Positions 45,493-56,139 are shown, counted from the stretch's first letter. The stretch is DNA of 64,000 nt from Niallia nealsonii (GCF_002835805.1 NZ_PISE01000044.1:27860-91859); one strand, 5' to 3'. The notes: generated from the letters alone by a model not told the origin. A program made the numbers and translations.

Positions 45493-46262
45493 TATAAAAC
45501 CACTTCTTTCGGTAAAGTTTCAAGAAAAGATTCTTCGAACCAGCTGATTTTCTCCCTCATACGCACTACTTCGCCTACAATAATCATACATGGATTTGTT
45601 ATCTTTTCCTTTTGGGCATCTTCTATCACATCAGAAAGGTTCGTCACAACTGTTTTCTGTATAGTCGTCGTTCCCCAATTAATTAAAGCAATTGGTGTTG
45701 AAGTTTTTTTACCGTGCTGCAATAGTTTTTCTTGAATAGAGGGCAGGTTTTTCACTCCCATATAAATGGCAAGTGTATCAATGGACGCAAGTGCTTCCCA
45801 TTTTATATCATCTTCTCCCTCTTTAGTATGCCCTGTAACAAAAGCAAAGGAAGATCCATAATCTCTATGGGTAACAGGAATTCCTGCATAGCTAGGTGCT
45901 GCAATACCTGCTGTGATTCCAGGAACAACTTCAAAAGGAATTTGATTTTTGGCTAATTCTTCTGCTTCTTCTCCGCCTCTCCCAAAAACGAAAGGATCTC
46001 CTCCCTTTAACCTTGTAACAATTTTCCCTTTTTTCGCATGCTTAACAAGTAGTTGATTAATTAATTCCTGTTTCATGATATGGTGATTTGGAAGCTTGCC
46101 GCAGTAGATAAGCTCTGCCTTTGGCTTTGCATACTCCAACAATTCTTTGTTGACAAGACGATCATATAAAATAACATCTGCAAGCTTAATGCACTTTAAG
46201 CCTTTTACTGTAATTAAATCTGGATCACCAGGACCTGCTCCAACCAAATATACTTTTCCCAT
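45492..46262 (-). CDS. sumT: Uroporphyrinogen-III C-methyltransferase (SumT, YlnD)
   Basis: Two SAM-dependent methylations of uroporphyrinogen III to precorrin-2. Family motifs: VYLVGAGPGDPDLITVKG at the start, YDRLV, RLKGGDPFVFGRGGEEAEEL near 85, VVPGITAGIAAPSYAGIPVTHRD near 112. Length 256, single-function form. The ATG at 46262 has GGAGGGGG 4 bases upstream; the open frame extends 57 bases more with a highly charged, unlikely start. A strong inverted repeat lies between it and cysC, so this gene and the two after it may be expressed at a lower level. Confidence 0.93.
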   Translation of the reverse strand: MGKVYLVGAGPGDPDLITVKGLKCIKLADVILYDRLVNKELLEYAKPKAELIYCGKLPNHHIMKQELINQLLVKHAKKGKIVTRLKGGDPFVFGRGGEEAEELAKNQIPFEVVPGITAGIAAPSYAGIPVTHRDYGSSFAFVTGHTKEGEDDIKWEALASIDTLAIYMGVKNLPSIQEKLLQHGKKTSTPIALINWGTTTIQKTVVTNLSDVIEDAQKEKITNPCMIIVGEVVRMREKISWFEESFLETLPKEVVL

Positions 46263-46317
46263 AACTCCCCCTCCTATCTCTTCCCTTTTTTCTCTTTTTC
46301 TTTTGCATCCTATAAAC

Positions 46318-46386
46318 AAAGGAACTGCCTCCTTTTAGTAGAGAAATTAATATTTCTCTACTGCTCAGTAGTAAACAGTTCCCTTA
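46318..46386 (-). terminator. Large stem-loop between cysC and sumT
   Basis: GGGAACTG and CAGTTCC (46321-46327 with 46376-46382) enclose an inner stem GTAGAGAAAT / ATTTCTCTAC (46338-46347 with 46352-46361). On the minus strand TTTGTTTAT follows. It may be a partial terminator or mRNA processing site inside the operon. Confidence 0.6.
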
Positions 46387-46395
46387 TTTTAACAA

Positions 46396-47004
46396 TTATT
46401 CAGCAATATAAAAGTTTTTATCTTTTAAGTAGTTTACAATTAATTCTACACATTCCTCAATAGAATTTTCTTCAGTATCCACAACGATCTCGGGATTATT
46501 TGGCTCTTCATACGGAGAACTAATGCCTGTGAAATCTTTAATGATCCCTTGACGCGCCTTTTCGTATAATCCCTTTGGATCTCTTGCTTCACATGCTTCA
46601 AGAGAGCATTTTATATAAATTTCAATAAATTCATCTTCATTTAGCAATTCTCTCACTTTATCGCGATCTTCTCTAAAGGGAGAAATAAATGCAGTTAATA
46701 CCACTTGTCCGCTATCAACAAATAATTTGCTGACTTCGCCAATTCGTCTAATATTTTCTTTGCGATCTTCTTCAGAAAACCCTAGATCTTTATTGATGCC
46801 AAAACGAATATTATCTCCATCTAAAACATAACTATTAATACGATCATCGAATAAGCGTTTTGCTACAGCATTTGCTACAGTAGATTTACCAGAACCAGAC
46901 AGACCTGTAAACCAAAGAACGCAGCTATGGTGTTTATTATTTTCTCTTCTTTGCTGTTTCGTCACTGTTTGATCATGCCATGTGATATTTGTACTTTTCC
47001 CCAC
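46396..47004 (-). CDS. cysC: Adenylylsulfate kinase CysC
   Basis: Phosphorylates APS to PAPS. P-loop GLSGSGKST at about residues 34-42, then [20 protein letters not shown] near 62 and [10 protein letters not shown] near 105, all typical. Length 202. GTG start with GGGGGA 8-9 bases upstream. Follows sat by 20 bases. Equivalent to B. subtilis YlnC (CysC). The product would be used by CysH, though the CysH here may use APS directly (see that entry). Confidence 0.94.
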   Translation of the reverse strand: MGKSTNITWHDQTVTKQQRRENNKHHSCVLWFTGLSGSGKSTVANAVAKRLFDDRINSYVLDGDNIRFGINKDLGFSEEDRKENIRRIGEVSKLFVDSGQVVLTAFISPFREDRDKVRELLNEDEFIEIYIKCSLEACEARDPKGLYEKARQGIIKDFTGISSPYEEPNNPEIVVDTEENSIEECVELIVNYLKDKNFYIAE

Positions 47005-47024
47005 TTCGGTTGTCCCCCATTGCT

Positions 47025-48173
47025 TTAAGAATGAACTTGTTGGTTTTTCAATCCTTTGATTAATACTTCAACGACTTCTTTGCGGCTAAATGTGCTTGGT
47101 GGAATTTCTCCAGCCCTTAATAATTGACGAACTTTAGTGCCAGATAGTATTTCATGATGTTCACTGCCATGTGGACATGTTTTTGTTGATGCCATGTTCT
47201 CACATTTTTTGCAATAGAAGCTGTGTTCAAAGAATAATAAATTAATCCCTAACTCTTCTGTTGTAAAGTTATCAAATATTTTTTGTGCATCATATGTGCC
47301 ATAATAGTTGCCTACTCCAGCATGGTCACGACCAACAATAAAGTGAGTACAGCCATAATTTTTTCTTACCATAGCATGGAAAATTGCTTCTCTTGGTCCA
47401 GCATATCGCATTGCAGCAGGGAATACTGCCAAGAATACACGATCTTCTGGATAATAATTTTTCAGCAATACTTGATAGCTTTCCATACGTACATCTGCTG
47501 GAATATCATCTGATTTTGTTTCTCCAACAAGAGGGTTTAAAAATAAGCCATCCACTATTTCTAAAGCACTTTTTTGGATATATTCATGTGCGCGGTGAAC
47601 AGGATTTCTTGTCTGAAAACCAACCACTGTTTTCCAGCCTTTTTCTTGAAAAACAGCTCTTGTTTCTTGTGGATCTAAATAGAAACTAGTGAATTCTGTT
47701 TTTTCCACTTTTTTTATTAACTTAATAGAACCGCCAAGATAAACATTTCCTCTTTCAAACATTTTCTTTACGCCAGGGTGTTCCATATCATCTGTTCTAT
47801 AAACAGAAGTAGCTTCTGTAATTTTATCAGGTACATAAATATCTTCTACTTGAAGGACACCATAAACTTCACCCTTAAATGTAAGCTTTACTGTATCCTT
47901 TGTTTCAATATCTTTTATGCTTTCTTCCGTAACAGGCAGTGTAATGGGAATGCTCCAAACTGTCCCGTCTGCTAAACGCATGTTTTCCACAACGGATTCA
48001 TAGTCTTTTCTTGTTAAAAATCCTGTTAATGGACTATAAGCACCATTTCCAATTAATTCTAAATCACTAAGTGCTATTACATCAATTTCCAATTCTTTTT
48101 CTGAACCGTTAAACTTATATTCAGGTTCCCATAAATTAATTAATGTACCGCCATGTGGTTTGCTCAATGCCAT
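47025..48173 (-). CDS. sat: Sulfate adenylyltransferase Sat
   Basis: ATP sulfurylase of 382 residues that makes APS from sulfate and ATP. N-terminus [12 protein letters not shown] as in B. subtilis Sat; catalytic motifs [11 protein letters not shown] near 195 and GRDHAGVG near 288; C-terminal zinc site [16 protein letters not shown]. The ATG at 48173 has GAGGTGTAGGG just before it; the frame extends 15 bases upstream without a better start. Lies between cysP and cysC. Confidence 0.95.
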   Translation of the reverse strand: MALSKPHGGTLINLWEPEYKFNGSEKELEIDVIALSDLELIGNGAYSPLTGFLTRKDYESVVENMRLADGTVWSIPITLPVTEESIKDIETKDTVKLTFKGEVYGVLQVEDIYVPDKITEATSVYRTDDMEHPGVKKMFERGNVYLGGSIKLIKKVEKTEFTSFYLDPQETRAVFQEKGWKTVVGFQTRNPVHRAHEYIQKSALEIVDGLFLNPLVGETKSDDIPADVRMESYQVLLKNYYPEDRVFLAVFPAAMRYAGPREAIFHAMVRKNYGCTHFIVGRDHAGVGNYYGTYDAQKIFDNFTTEELGINLLFFEHSFYCKKCENMASTKTCPHGSEHHEILSGTKVRQLLRAGEIPPSTFSRKEVVEVLIKGLKNQQVHS

Positions 48174-48241
48174 TTCCCTACACCTCATTTATTATTATTA
48201 AGTATTTATAGTGTTTTACTATGAATTACATTTGAAATTGA

Positions 48242-49318
48242 TTAAATTCCGCCGCCTTCTTCATATACGGATCTGCTATCTTCTCTAATTGATTTTACTA
48301 AACTAATTAAACCTAACGTAGCTACTATTACACTAAGTAGTATAAATACATTAAAGAAATCTGATTCAATAAATAGCTGTACTAGCCCATAAGAAATCAC
48401 TAGAGATAATATTGGAGAAACAAGCCATACTTTTAATATACGGCTAATCACTTGTTTTTTCAACATGCCTATTCCATTCTTTGCTACGCCAATTCCCATA
48501 ATAGCCGTACTCGTAACTTGCGTTAAAGGTACTGGCAGCCCATATATGGAAGAGATGATAACAAGCGTTGACCCAGTTCCAGAAATAACGCCGCCTTCTA
48601 ATTTGCTGAAACGGACGATTTTTTTTCCGTTTGTCTGCAATACTCTTCCACCTAAAAGAAAAGCACCAATAGCAATAAAAAAACCGCCAACAATTATTCC
48701 TGTCTTCATAGGAATTAGTTCTGCCCCAACTAACGGGCCAATAGCATTTGCTACGTTATTCATTCCAGCAGAAAATGCCTCAAGAAAACCGACAATAATT
48801 ACAAAAACAGTTAAATATTTTTCATTTTTGCCAACTTGAAGCCATTTTAATTTTTGCTCATACTTATTCATTAGTTTACCTGCAAAAAAAGCTATTCCAA
48901 ATGCAACTAAAGGAACTAGCAGCCAAAATAAAACAATCCATAAAATATGACCTACAAAAAGACTTTTATAGGCAATTCCTACCCCAACTACACTTCCTAC
49001 CGTTATTTCACTAGTAGAAAGAGGAATCCCCATTAGATTTGCTATAAATAATGCTATCGCAGCAGAGGATAATATAATCAAAACAATTTCTGCATTTAGA
49101 AGAGAACTAGGAATTAATCCCTCTCCAATTGTTTTAACTACTTCACCTCCCCCTATTACAGCACCTAAAAAGATAGCTATTCCACAAATAAGAAGTGCCA
49201 TTCTTTTATTTGGGATGGCGCCGGATCCGTATGCTACTCCCATACTTGCCGCAGCGCCACTAGCTCCGATATTCATTGCAAAAAATAGTGACATGATACC
49301 TGCTAAGATTAAGATCAT
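48242..49318 (-). CDS. cysP: Sulfate permease CysP (PiT family)
   Basis: Inorganic phosphate transporter-like permease of 358 residues with about ten membrane helices, arranged as two repeats that start FFAMNIGASGAAASMGVAYGSG and FLEAFSAGMNNVANAIGPLVGA. In B. subtilis the equivalent gene (cysP, ylnA) imports sulfate and has the same place between cysH and sat. GAGGAA stands 8 bases before the ATG. It follows cysH by 16 bases. Confidence 0.92.
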   Translation of the reverse strand: MILILAGIMSLFFAMNIGASGAAASMGVAYGSGAIPNKRMALLICGIAIFLGAVIGGGEVVKTIGEGLIPSSLLNAEIVLIILSSAAIALFIANLMGIPLSTSEITVGSVVGVGIAYKSLFVGHILWIVLFWLLVPLVAFGIAFFAGKLMNKYEQKLKWLQVGKNEKYLTVFVIIVGFLEAFSAGMNNVANAIGPLVGAELIPMKTGIIVGGFFIAIGAFLLGGRVLQTNGKKIVRFSKLEGGVISGTGSTLVIISSIYGLPVPLTQVTSTAIMGIGVAKNGIGMLKKQVISRILKVWLVSPILSLVISYGLVQLFIESDFFNVFILLSVIVATLGLISLVKSIREDSRSVYEEGGGI

Positions 49319-49334
49319 TTTTCAATTCCTCGAA

Positions 49335-50051
49335 TCATTGTAAATGTAGACCACATTCTGTTTTTCCTTTGCCAGACCATCTTCCTGATCTTAAATCATC
49401 CATATTAATGGCAGCCTGTGTACATGTTTTACAGCCAATGCTCGGATATCCTCTGTCATGCAATACATTATAATCTAACTGTTGTTTATGAGCATATCTC
49501 CATACATCTTTCCATGTCCAATGAATAAGCGGGCAGACTTTAACAGATTTAAATTTATTGTCTTTATTAATAAACTGTGTGTTTTTTCTTGTTTCAGACT
49601 GTTCTCTTCTTAAACCAGAAAGCCAAGCAATGGATCCTGAAAGAACCTCATTTAATGGAGTGACTTTGCGAATTTCACAGCATTTATTTGGAGCTGTTTT
49701 CCAAAGTTCATCGCCATATTGTTCCGCTTGTTCTACCAATGTTAATGCTGGTTTTTTCATTTCTATTTGCAAATCTGGATACTTACCTTTTACTTTGTCA
49801 ATCAATTCATATGTTTCTTGAAAATGAACGTCTGTATCTAAAAATACAATTTTTGCATCTTTTTTTACTTTAGAGATTAAATCTATTAGTACAATGCCTT
49901 CAATTCCAAAACTACATGCATAAACTATTTGATCGCCATACGTGTCATATGCCCATTTTATTACTTCGAGCGCACCCTTTGTATCATTATCTATTGAAAA
50001 AGGGATTTCTTTAAAATTATCGATAGTTTCGTATGTTACTAGTTGCCCCAA
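49335..50051 (-). CDS. cysH: Phosphoadenylyl/adenylyl-sulfate reductase CysH
   Basis: Thioredoxin-dependent reductase that makes sulfite. [14 protein letters not shown] opens the PAPS-reductase fold; the cysteine pairs NKCCEIRKV and GCKTC are the ligands of a [4Fe-4S] cluster, the signature of enzymes that accept APS; ECGLH at the end carries the catalytic Cys. The start is set at the TTG 50051 (238 residues) because GGAAGGGAG lies 9 bases upstream and the resulting N-terminus aligns with B. subtilis CysH; an ATG at 50096 and one at 50135 are alternatives without clear sites. First gene of the operon, behind a degenerate SAM riboswitch. Confidence 0.92.
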   Translation of the reverse strand: MGQLVTYETIDNFKEIPFSIDNDTKGALEVIKWAYDTYGDQIVYACSFGIEGIVLIDLISKVKKDAKIVFLDTDVHFQETYELIDKVKGKYPDLQIEMKKPALTLVEQAEQYGDELWKTAPNKCCEIRKVTPLNEVLSGSIAWLSGLRREQSETRKNTQFINKDNKFKSVKVCPLIHWTWKDVWRYAHKQQLDYNVLHDRGYPSIGCKTCTQAAINMDDLRSGRWSGKGKTECGLHLQ

Positions 50052-50146
50052 TTTACAATGCTCCCTTCCTTTATCAAAAAAACTGCTATTTGTCATAATA
50101 ATTCTGCTCTCTTCTAGAAGCAATTTGTCCTTCATGCTGAATTATA

Positions 50147-50265
50147 AAAAAACTTCCCGACTTGGAAAAATAACCATTTGTTTAATTTAGCAGTCTGCAT
50201 CATTTACAGAATATTGGACATCATAGGGCCAATTTCCTCTGTCACTCTTGATAAGTGTTGTTTTT
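50147..50265 (-). promoter_or_regulatory. Degenerate SAM (S-box) riboswitch leader of cysH
   Basis: On the minus strand CTTATCAAGAGTGACAGAGG is followed by TTGGCCCTATGATG, the strongest part of the S-box; further on TCTG...CAGACTGCTAAAT fits P3/J3-4. The GCAACC segment and the 3' arm of P1 (a GATAAG) are not found. A short hairpin TTCC...GGAA with seven T (about 50149-50170) may be the terminator. In B. subtilis this operon is led by a full S-box. Confidence 0.75.
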
Positions 50266-50447
50266 TCTAAATTTTATCACAATTGCTATTATTGTCAATA
50301 AGTGTTACTAGTTGTTTAGTCGGAATTAATTTAATAAGAAATAGGATCTCATCTCCTATTTCTTATTCTATATAAAGTAGCTTATGAAAAATACATAAAA
50401 AAATTTCCTGTTTTTAAGATAGAAATTACTTTTCTTCATTGAAACTG

Positions 50448-51032
50448 CTATTTTTGTGCCTTTAACAATGGTTTTGCGATAATTGGAACAAGTATACCTG
50501 AAAGGATTGCTTCTGTCACACCATTTGTTCCGACAATACCAAGCAAGGCTGGCAATAGCAGGCTAACATCCATTTCCATATAGTTAGCATATGGTTTACT
50601 GTAAAATAAATAAATAAGTCCTAATACTAGCACAGTATTCGTTAATGAACCGGCTACGCCAGCAATGCTCATAGCTCCTGTATCGTTCATTTTACTTTTT
50701 AACGCTTTATGGTAAATATAACCTGCTACTATTCCTATTAATATGCGCGGTAAAACGGAAATAAGTGGATTTGTAAAGATAATAGGAGCAATAGGGCTCG
50801 TTGGAAAAGTATAAGCTCGTACAAAAGTAATAATCCCCCATACTCCCCCAATAATCGCTCCATCACGAGGACCTAATACAATAGCTGCAATAATAACAGT
50901 AACTTGAATCACGGTTAAACTAAGTGGGCCAATTGGAATCAAGCCAAGAAGCGGAATCGTTGTTTGCAGTACGATAATTGCTGAAAACATTCCTAATAAA
51001 GCAAGGCGAAAAGTTTTATTCTTTTTTTTCAT
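50448..51032 (-). CDS. ECF transporter S component (substrate unknown)
   Basis: Small membrane protein of 194 residues with five to six helices. It has an Ala/Gly-rich start (RLALLGMFSAIIVLQTTIP), IVLGPRDGAIIGGVWGI near 68 and PRILIGIVAGYIYHKAL near 105, typical of ECF vitamin-uptake S components; pantothenate- and pteridine-type S components look similar. The ATG at 51032 has AGGAGT 7 bases upstream; the earlier start in the same frame lacks a site. No energising ecfAAT genes are nearby. No vitamin riboswitch is visible in its 5' region. It is transcribed towards cysH but is separate from it. Confidence 0.82.
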   Translation of the reverse strand: MKKKNKTFRLALLGMFSAIIVLQTTIPLLGLIPIGPLSLTVIQVTVIIAAIVLGPRDGAIIGGVWGIITFVRAYTFPTSPIAPIIFTNPLISVLPRILIGIVAGYIYHKALKSKMNDTGAMSIAGVAGSLTNTVLVLGLIYLFYSKPYANYMEMDVSLLLPALLGIVGTNGVTEAILSGILVPIIAKPLLKAQK

Positions 51033-51177
51033 CTGGATACTCCTTTTGCTAAGGCCATCATAAATTAATTGATTTTGTTTCATGAATGAAGCCGTTATTA
51101 AAAATTACCATTGTTATTCTACTATAAATAGAAAATGAAATCAGAAAAATTTTTCTCCCTTGCTAATTATTCATTTC

Positions 51178-52068
51178 TCATTTATTTGTATAAACTTCGG
51201 ATAATGCTTCTATAAATATTTTTACATTCTTTTTATCCTTCATAATCGGGGAATATACATAAGACAGCGTTCGGATGAATGATTGATTTTTCAACTTTAC
51301 AATAGAAAGACTTTTCTGCTGAACATCTCTTTCAATAACACTATGAGATAAAAGAGAGAGCCCTTTACCTCTTATAAGCGTTTCTTTAATTCCTTGGTTG
51401 CTGCTGATAGTCAAAAATGACTTTGCCTTTAAACCATTGGATCTCAGAACATGATCTAAATATTCTCTAGTACCAGAACCAACCTCTCTCGTTATCCAAT
51501 GTTCATTTTGCAAATCAGCTATCTCCACTTTCTCCTTCTTAGTCAATCTATGACAGTTAGAGGAAACTATAAATAACTCATCTTCCATAAAAGCATGCAC
51601 AGATAAATCCTTTTCATTCGTCTGTCCTTCAATTAATCCAATATCTACTTGAAAAAGGCGCACCAATTGGACAATCTCTTCTGTATTTCCAATTACTACC
51701 TCTAACTGTAAACTTGGATATTTATTCTGCAGATCCAATAGTATTGCTGGCAGAATATATTCTCCAATAGTAAAGCTTGCTCCAATTTTTAATTCGCCCT
51801 TAATAGAATGATGATGCTCTAAAATACTTTGCCGTGTTTGTTCGTAAATAGAAATCATTTGCAGTGCACAATCGTATAATAGCTCACCAGTTGGAGTGAT
51901 TTTTAATGACTTAGGGGAGCGTTCGAACAGCTTTGTTTGGAAATCTCTTTCTAAGTTCTTAATATGTAAGCTTACACTTGGCTGAGACATAAGGAGTTTT
52001 TCTGCTGTTTTTGTGAAGTTTTTCACTTCAACAAGAGTGACAAATGTTTTCAAAGCATCGTATTGCAT
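51178..52068 (-). CDS. cysL: LysR-type regulator CysL
   Basis: Protein of 296 residues with an N-terminal winged helix-turn-helix (residues 1-60; FTKTAEKLLMSQPSVSLHIKNLE) and a substrate-binding domain. It is divergent from cysJ, exactly as B. subtilis cysL (ywfK), which activates cysJI and represses itself. The ATG at 52068 is near the family's usual start. A 23-base near-perfect palindrome before cysJ is a candidate target. Assignment rests on family plus gene order. Confidence 0.85.
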   Translation of the reverse strand: MQYDALKTFVTLVEVKNFTKTAEKLLMSQPSVSLHIKNLERDFQTKLFERSPKSLKITPTGELLYDCALQMISIYEQTRQSILEHHHSIKGELKIGASFTIGEYILPAILLDLQNKYPSLQLEVVIGNTEEIVQLVRLFQVDIGLIEGQTNEKDLSVHAFMEDELFIVSSNCHRLTKKEKVEIADLQNEHWITREVGSGTREYLDHVLRSNGLKAKSFLTISSNQGIKETLIRGKGLSLLSHSVIERDVQQKSLSIVKLKNQSFIRTLSYVYSPIMKDKKNVKIFIEALSEVYTNK

Positions 52069-52326
52069 ACAATCTCCCCTAACTATTAATTTTTTTTATA
52101 GTTGTGATAAATTATATGTATTTTACTAATTCTAATTCTTCCAGTAAAGTACATTATAATACTATTTTTTTTATAATAAAGAAACTTGGCTTTTAAAACT
52201 CTTAATTCCGATTTGTCTGATTGGATTAATTAAAATATTAATGACATATTCCCATTTTCATTATAAAATAAATGTTGAGAAAAATCGGACGTTTCTTTAT
52301 TCAAATATTAATGTTCTTATTTGCCT

Positions 52327-52349
52327 TTATCCTGCAAATTGCGGGATAA
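52327..52349. promoter_or_regulatory. 23-base palindrome upstream of cysJ, candidate CysL operator
   Basis: The arms TTATCC and GGATAA surround a self-complementary centre GCAAATTGC with one mismatch pair, giving a T-N11-A LysR-type pattern. It lies 37 bases before the cysJ start. The rest of the 310-base cysL-cysJ gap is AT-rich with no gene. Confidence 0.6.
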
Positions 52350-52385
52350 AATGCTTATATTGTCTATATCTTTTGTGAGGTGATC

Positions 52386-54209
52386 ATGTTGCAGCTTCAA
52401 GTAACAAACAGTCCATTTAATCCAGAACAAGTTGAACTACTCAATCAATTGCTTCCAAATTTAACAGCAACACAAAAAATTTGGCTAAGCGGCTATCTAA
52501 CAGCAACACAAAATGCAATTACAGCAGAAAATGAACCACAGGCAGCAACTCAGGCTAATGTGGCTAACGTAAAAGCGATCTCTAAAGAAATTACTATCCT
52601 TTATGGATCACAAACAGGCACTGCACAGGGCATTGCTGAAACTAAAGGAAAAGTTTTAACAGAAAAAGGCTTTAATGTAACCGTCTCTTCTATGAATGAC
52701 TTTAAACCAAATAATCTGAAAAAGGTCAAAAATCTGCTTATTGTTGTAAGTACACATGGAGAAGGGGATCCGCCTGACAATGCGATAACTTTCCACGAAT
52801 TTCTGCATGGCAAACGTGCTCCAAAACTAGATGAGCTTAACTTTTCCGTTTTATCCTTAGGAGATAGTTCCTACGAATTCTTCTGTGAAACAGGGAAGGA
52901 ATTTGATCAGCGTTTAGAAGAACTTGGGGCAAACCGCATAGCAAATCGTGTAGATTGTGATCTAGATTATGATGAGCCAAGCGAAGAATGGTTTAATGAT
53001 GTATTATCTCAACTTAGCGCAACAGCAGTTGAGAATTCAGCTGTGCAAACAAATGCAAGCAATGCCCCTGCTACTGAATCGGTATATTCAAGAACTAATC
53101 CGTTTAAAGCAGAAGTTCTTGATATTATTAATTTAAATGGGCGAGGCTCTGATAAGCAAACTCTTCATATTGAATTATCCCTTGAAGGATCTAATCTGAC
53201 CTATCAGCCTGGAGATGCGCTTGGCATTTACCCTGAAAATAATCCTAACCTTGTGGACATACTTTTAGAAGCATTAAACTTTTCGCCTGAAGAGATTGTA
53301 ACAGTTAATAAACAAGGAGATGTTCGTTCACTAAGAGATGCGCTTATCTCTAATTTTGAAATAACTGTTTTAACAAAACCTTTACTTGAGCAAGCTGCAA
53401 AGCTATCAAGCAATAAAGAGCTTTTAGAACTTGTTTCTGCGGAAAACACTGGTAAGCTTAAAGCATACATCCATGGTCGAGACCTGCTTGATTTAGTACA
53501 AGACTTTGGTCCTTTTAGCTTCTCCGCACAAGACTTTGTAAATATTCTTAGAAAAATACCAGCACGTCTTTATTCGATTGCGAGCAGTTATTCAGCTAAT
53601 CCTGATGAAGTGCATTTAACAATAGGGGCTGTGCGCTACGAATCAAATAACAGGGATAGAGAAGGAGTTTGCTCCATCCTTTGTGCTGATCGCCTGCAGC
53701 CAGGAGACACATTGCCAATCTATATTCAGCATAACCAAAACTTTAAGCTTCCTGAAAATCCAGAGACACCAATCATTATGGTAGGACCTGGTACAGGTAT
53801 TGCACCATTCCGCGCATTTATGCAAGAAAGAGAAGAAATAGGAGCAGAAGGAAAATCATGGTTATTCTTTGGTGATCAACATTTTGTTACTGACTTCCTT
53901 TATCAAACGGAATGGCAAAACCTGATCAAAAATGATGTTCTGACAAAAATGGATGTTGCTTTTTCACGTGATAGTGAGAAAAAAGTATACGTTCAACACC
54001 GTATGCTTGAAAATAGTAAAGAATTATTTAATTGGCTAGAAGAAGGAGCAGTTGTTTACATCTGTGGAGATGAAAAACATATGGCTCACGATGTTCATAA
54101 AACCCTTATTGATATTGTTGAAAAAGAAGGCAACTTAAGCAGGGAAAAAGCAGAAGAATACATTGCTTCTATGCAGCAGGCAAAACGTTATCAACGAGAT
54201 GTTTACTGA
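52386..54209 (+). CDS. cysJ: Sulfite reductase flavoprotein CysJ
   Basis: NADPH-dependent electron-transfer subunit of assimilatory sulfite reductase, 607 residues. Flavodoxin-like FMN domain about 66-205 (YGSQTGTAQG, THGEGDPPDN), FAD domain with RLYSIASS near 395 and EGVCS, and NADP domain with GPGTGIAPFRAFMQER (about 465) to the C-terminal YQRDVY. The near-complete site GAGGTGATC precedes ATG 52386; the TTG at 52389 is at better distance and would give the MQLQV start of B. subtilis CysJ. Followed by cysI after 24 bases. Confidence 0.95.
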   Translation: MLQLQVTNSPFNPEQVELLNQLLPNLTATQKIWLSGYLTATQNAITAENEPQAATQANVANVKAISKEITILYGSQTGTAQGIAETKGKVLTEKGFNVTVSSMNDFKPNNLKKVKNLLIVVSTHGEGDPPDNAITFHEFLHGKRAPKLDELNFSVLSLGDSSYEFFCETGKEFDQRLEELGANRIANRVDCDLDYDEPSEEWFNDVLSQLSATAVENSAVQTNASNAPATESVYSRTNPFKAEVLDIINLNGRGSDKQTLHIELSLEGSNLTYQPGDALGIYPENNPNLVDILLEALNFSPEEIVTVNKQGDVRSLRDALISNFEITVLTKPLLEQAAKLSSNKELLELVSAENTGKLKAYIHGRDLLDLVQDFGPFSFSAQDFVNILRKIPARLYSIASSYSANPDEVHLTIGAVRYESNNRDREGVCSILCADRLQPGDTLPIYIQHNQNFKLPENPETPIIMVGPGTGIAPFRAFMQEREEIGAEGKSWLFFGDQHFVTDFLYQTEWQNLIKNDVLTKMDVAFSRDSEKKVYVQHRMLENSKELFNWLEEGAVVYICGDEKHMAHDVHKTLIDIVEKEGNLSREKAEEYIASMQQAKRYQRDVY

Positions 54210-54233
54210 TTTCTACCGAAAGGAGTTTTTCAA

Positions 54234-55952
54234 ATGGTTAACCCAATATTAAAAGCACCAGAAGGATCGCCAAGTGATGTAGAGCGCATTAAAGAGGAGA
54301 GCAACTACCTTCGCGGAACATTACACGAGTCGATGCTTGAGCCCCTTAGCTCCGGCATCTCAGAAGACGATAATCGCCTAATGAAATTCCATGGCAGCTA
54401 TTTGCAAGATGATAGAGACTTGCGCAACGAGCGCCAAAAACAAAAGTTAGAACCTGCCTATCAGTTTATGCTGCGCGTACGTACGCCAGGAGGTGTCTCA
54501 ACACCTGAGCAATGGCTGGTTATGGATGAGCTGGCTGAAAAGTACGGAAACCAAACATTAAAACTATCAACAAGACAAGCATTCCAAATGCATGGAATCC
54601 TTAAATGGAATATGAAAAAAACCATTCAGGAAATTCATGCTTCTCTTTTAGATACTATCGCAGCATGCGGAGACGTAAACCGTAACGTTATGTGCAATCC
54701 GAATCCATATCAATCTCAGTTACACGCAGAGGTTTTTGAATGGTCTAAAAAATTAAGTGATTACTTATTGCCGCGCACAAGAGCGTATCATGAATTATGG
54801 CTAGATGAAGAAAAAGTTCTTTCTACTCCTGAACAAGAAGAAGTAGAACCAATGTATGGACCTCTTTATTTGCCAAGAAAATTTAAAATCGGTATCGCTT
54901 TACCTCCAGCCAATGATATCGATGTTTTCTCCCAAGATTTAGGTCTTATTGCAATTATTGAAGAAGATAAACTTATCGGATTTAATGTGGCAATTGGAGG
55001 CGGAATGGGAATGACACATGGGGATAAAGCTACCTATCCTCAATTAGCTAAAGTAATCGGATTCTGTACACCAGATAAGATACTGGAATTAGCAGAAAAA
55101 GTTATTACAATCCAACGAGATTACGGTAATCGTTCTGTTCGTAAAAATGCTCGTTTTAAATATACAGTTGACCGCCTAGGTTTAGAAAATGTAGTAGAAG
55201 AATTAGAAAATCGTTTAGGCTGGAAACTAGAAGAAGCTAAATCTTATAAATTTGAACATAATACAGATCGCTACGGCTGGATAAAAGGAATTAACGAAAA
55301 ATGGCACTTCACACTATTTGTTGAGGGCGGCCGTGTTGCTGACTACAAAGACTATCAATTAAAAACAGGCTTGCGTGAAATTGCAAAAATTCATACCGGA
55401 GACTTCCGCTTAACTGGTAATCAAAACCTAGTAATTGCCAATATTTCCAGCCAGGAAAAGAAAAAAATTAGTGATTTAATAGATCAGTATGGTCTAACTG
55501 ACGGTCAACACCATTCAGCACTTCGCCGCAGCTCTATTGCTTGTGCTTCTCTTCCAACTTGCGGTTTAGCAATGGCAGAAGCTGAAAGATACTTGCCAAC
55601 ATTAATTACGAAGATTGAGGAGATTGTCAATGAGAATGGTCTTCGTGATGAAGAAATTACTATTCGCATGACAGGCTGTCCAAATGGATGTGCGCGCCAT
55701 GCCCTTGGAGAAATTGCTTTTATCGGAAAATCTCCTGGGAAATATAATATGTATCTAGGTGCTGCATATGACGGTAGCCGCTTAAGCAAACTTTACAGAG
55801 AAAATGTTGGTGAAGAAGACATTCTAAATGAATTGCGCGTTCTTCTTCCTCGCTTCGCAAAAGAACGTCTTGAAGGCGAACACTTTGGAGATTTTGTTAT
55901 TCGTGCAGAAGTAGTTAAAGCCGTTACTGATGGCACAAATTTTCATGATTGA
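54234..55952 (+). CDS. cysI: Sulfite reductase hemoprotein CysI
   Basis: Reduces sulfite to sulfide in six electrons, with siroheme and a [4Fe-4S] cluster. Length 572. Cluster cysteines are in [19 protein letters not shown] and [11 protein letters not shown], the standard C-x5-C ... C-x3-C pattern. The N-terminal half has the [10 protein letters not shown] block. GAAAGGAG precedes the ATG. Its siroheme is provided by sumT, sirB and ylnF in this window. Ends in a clear terminator. Confidence 0.96.
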   Translation: MVNPILKAPEGSPSDVERIKEESNYLRGTLHESMLEPLSSGISEDDNRLMKFHGSYLQDDRDLRNERQKQKLEPAYQFMLRVRTPGGVSTPEQWLVMDELAEKYGNQTLKLSTRQAFQMHGILKWNMKKTIQEIHASLLDTIAACGDVNRNVMCNPNPYQSQLHAEVFEWSKKLSDYLLPRTRAYHELWLDEEKVLSTPEQEEVEPMYGPLYLPRKFKIGIALPPANDIDVFSQDLGLIAIIEEDKLIGFNVAIGGGMGMTHGDKATYPQLAKVIGFCTPDKILELAEKVITIQRDYGNRSVRKNARFKYTVDRLGLENVVEELENRLGWKLEEAKSYKFEHNTDRYGWIKGINEKWHFTLFVEGGRVADYKDYQLKTGLREIAKIHTGDFRLTGNQNLVIANISSQEKKKISDLIDQYGLTDGQHHSALRRSSIACASLPTCGLAMAEAERYLPTLITKIEEIVNENGLRDEEITIRMTGCPNGCARHALGEIAFIGKSPGKYNMYLGAAYDGSRLSKLYRENVGEEDILNELRVLLPRFAKERLEGEHFGDFVIRAEVVKAVTDGTNFHD

Positions 55953-55957
55953 TTAAT

Positions 55958-56003
55958 AAAAAGGCTTCCTCAAGTGGTCTAACCCACAAGAGGAGGCTTT
56001 TTT
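55958..56003 (+). terminator. Terminator of cysJI
   Basis: AAAAAGGCTTCCTC and GAGGAGGCTTTTTT pair with two G-T pairs, followed by a T run. Confidence 0.88.
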
Positions 56004-56097
56004 CGTATAGAAAACAACAATCTTCTATTTAAGATTAAAGATAATGCTGTGATGATAGAACTCACAGCATTATTTCTTCTATTACTAGCTACAAGAT

Positions 56098-56139
56098 AAA
56101 AAAACTCTAAGATAAAATATCTGCATATTTATCTTAGAG
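56098..56139 (-). terminator. Terminator of the MFS efflux gene
   Basis: CTCTAAGATAAA and TTTATCTTAGAG form a perfect 12-base-pair stem; TTTTTTTATC follows on the minus strand. Confidence 0.88.
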
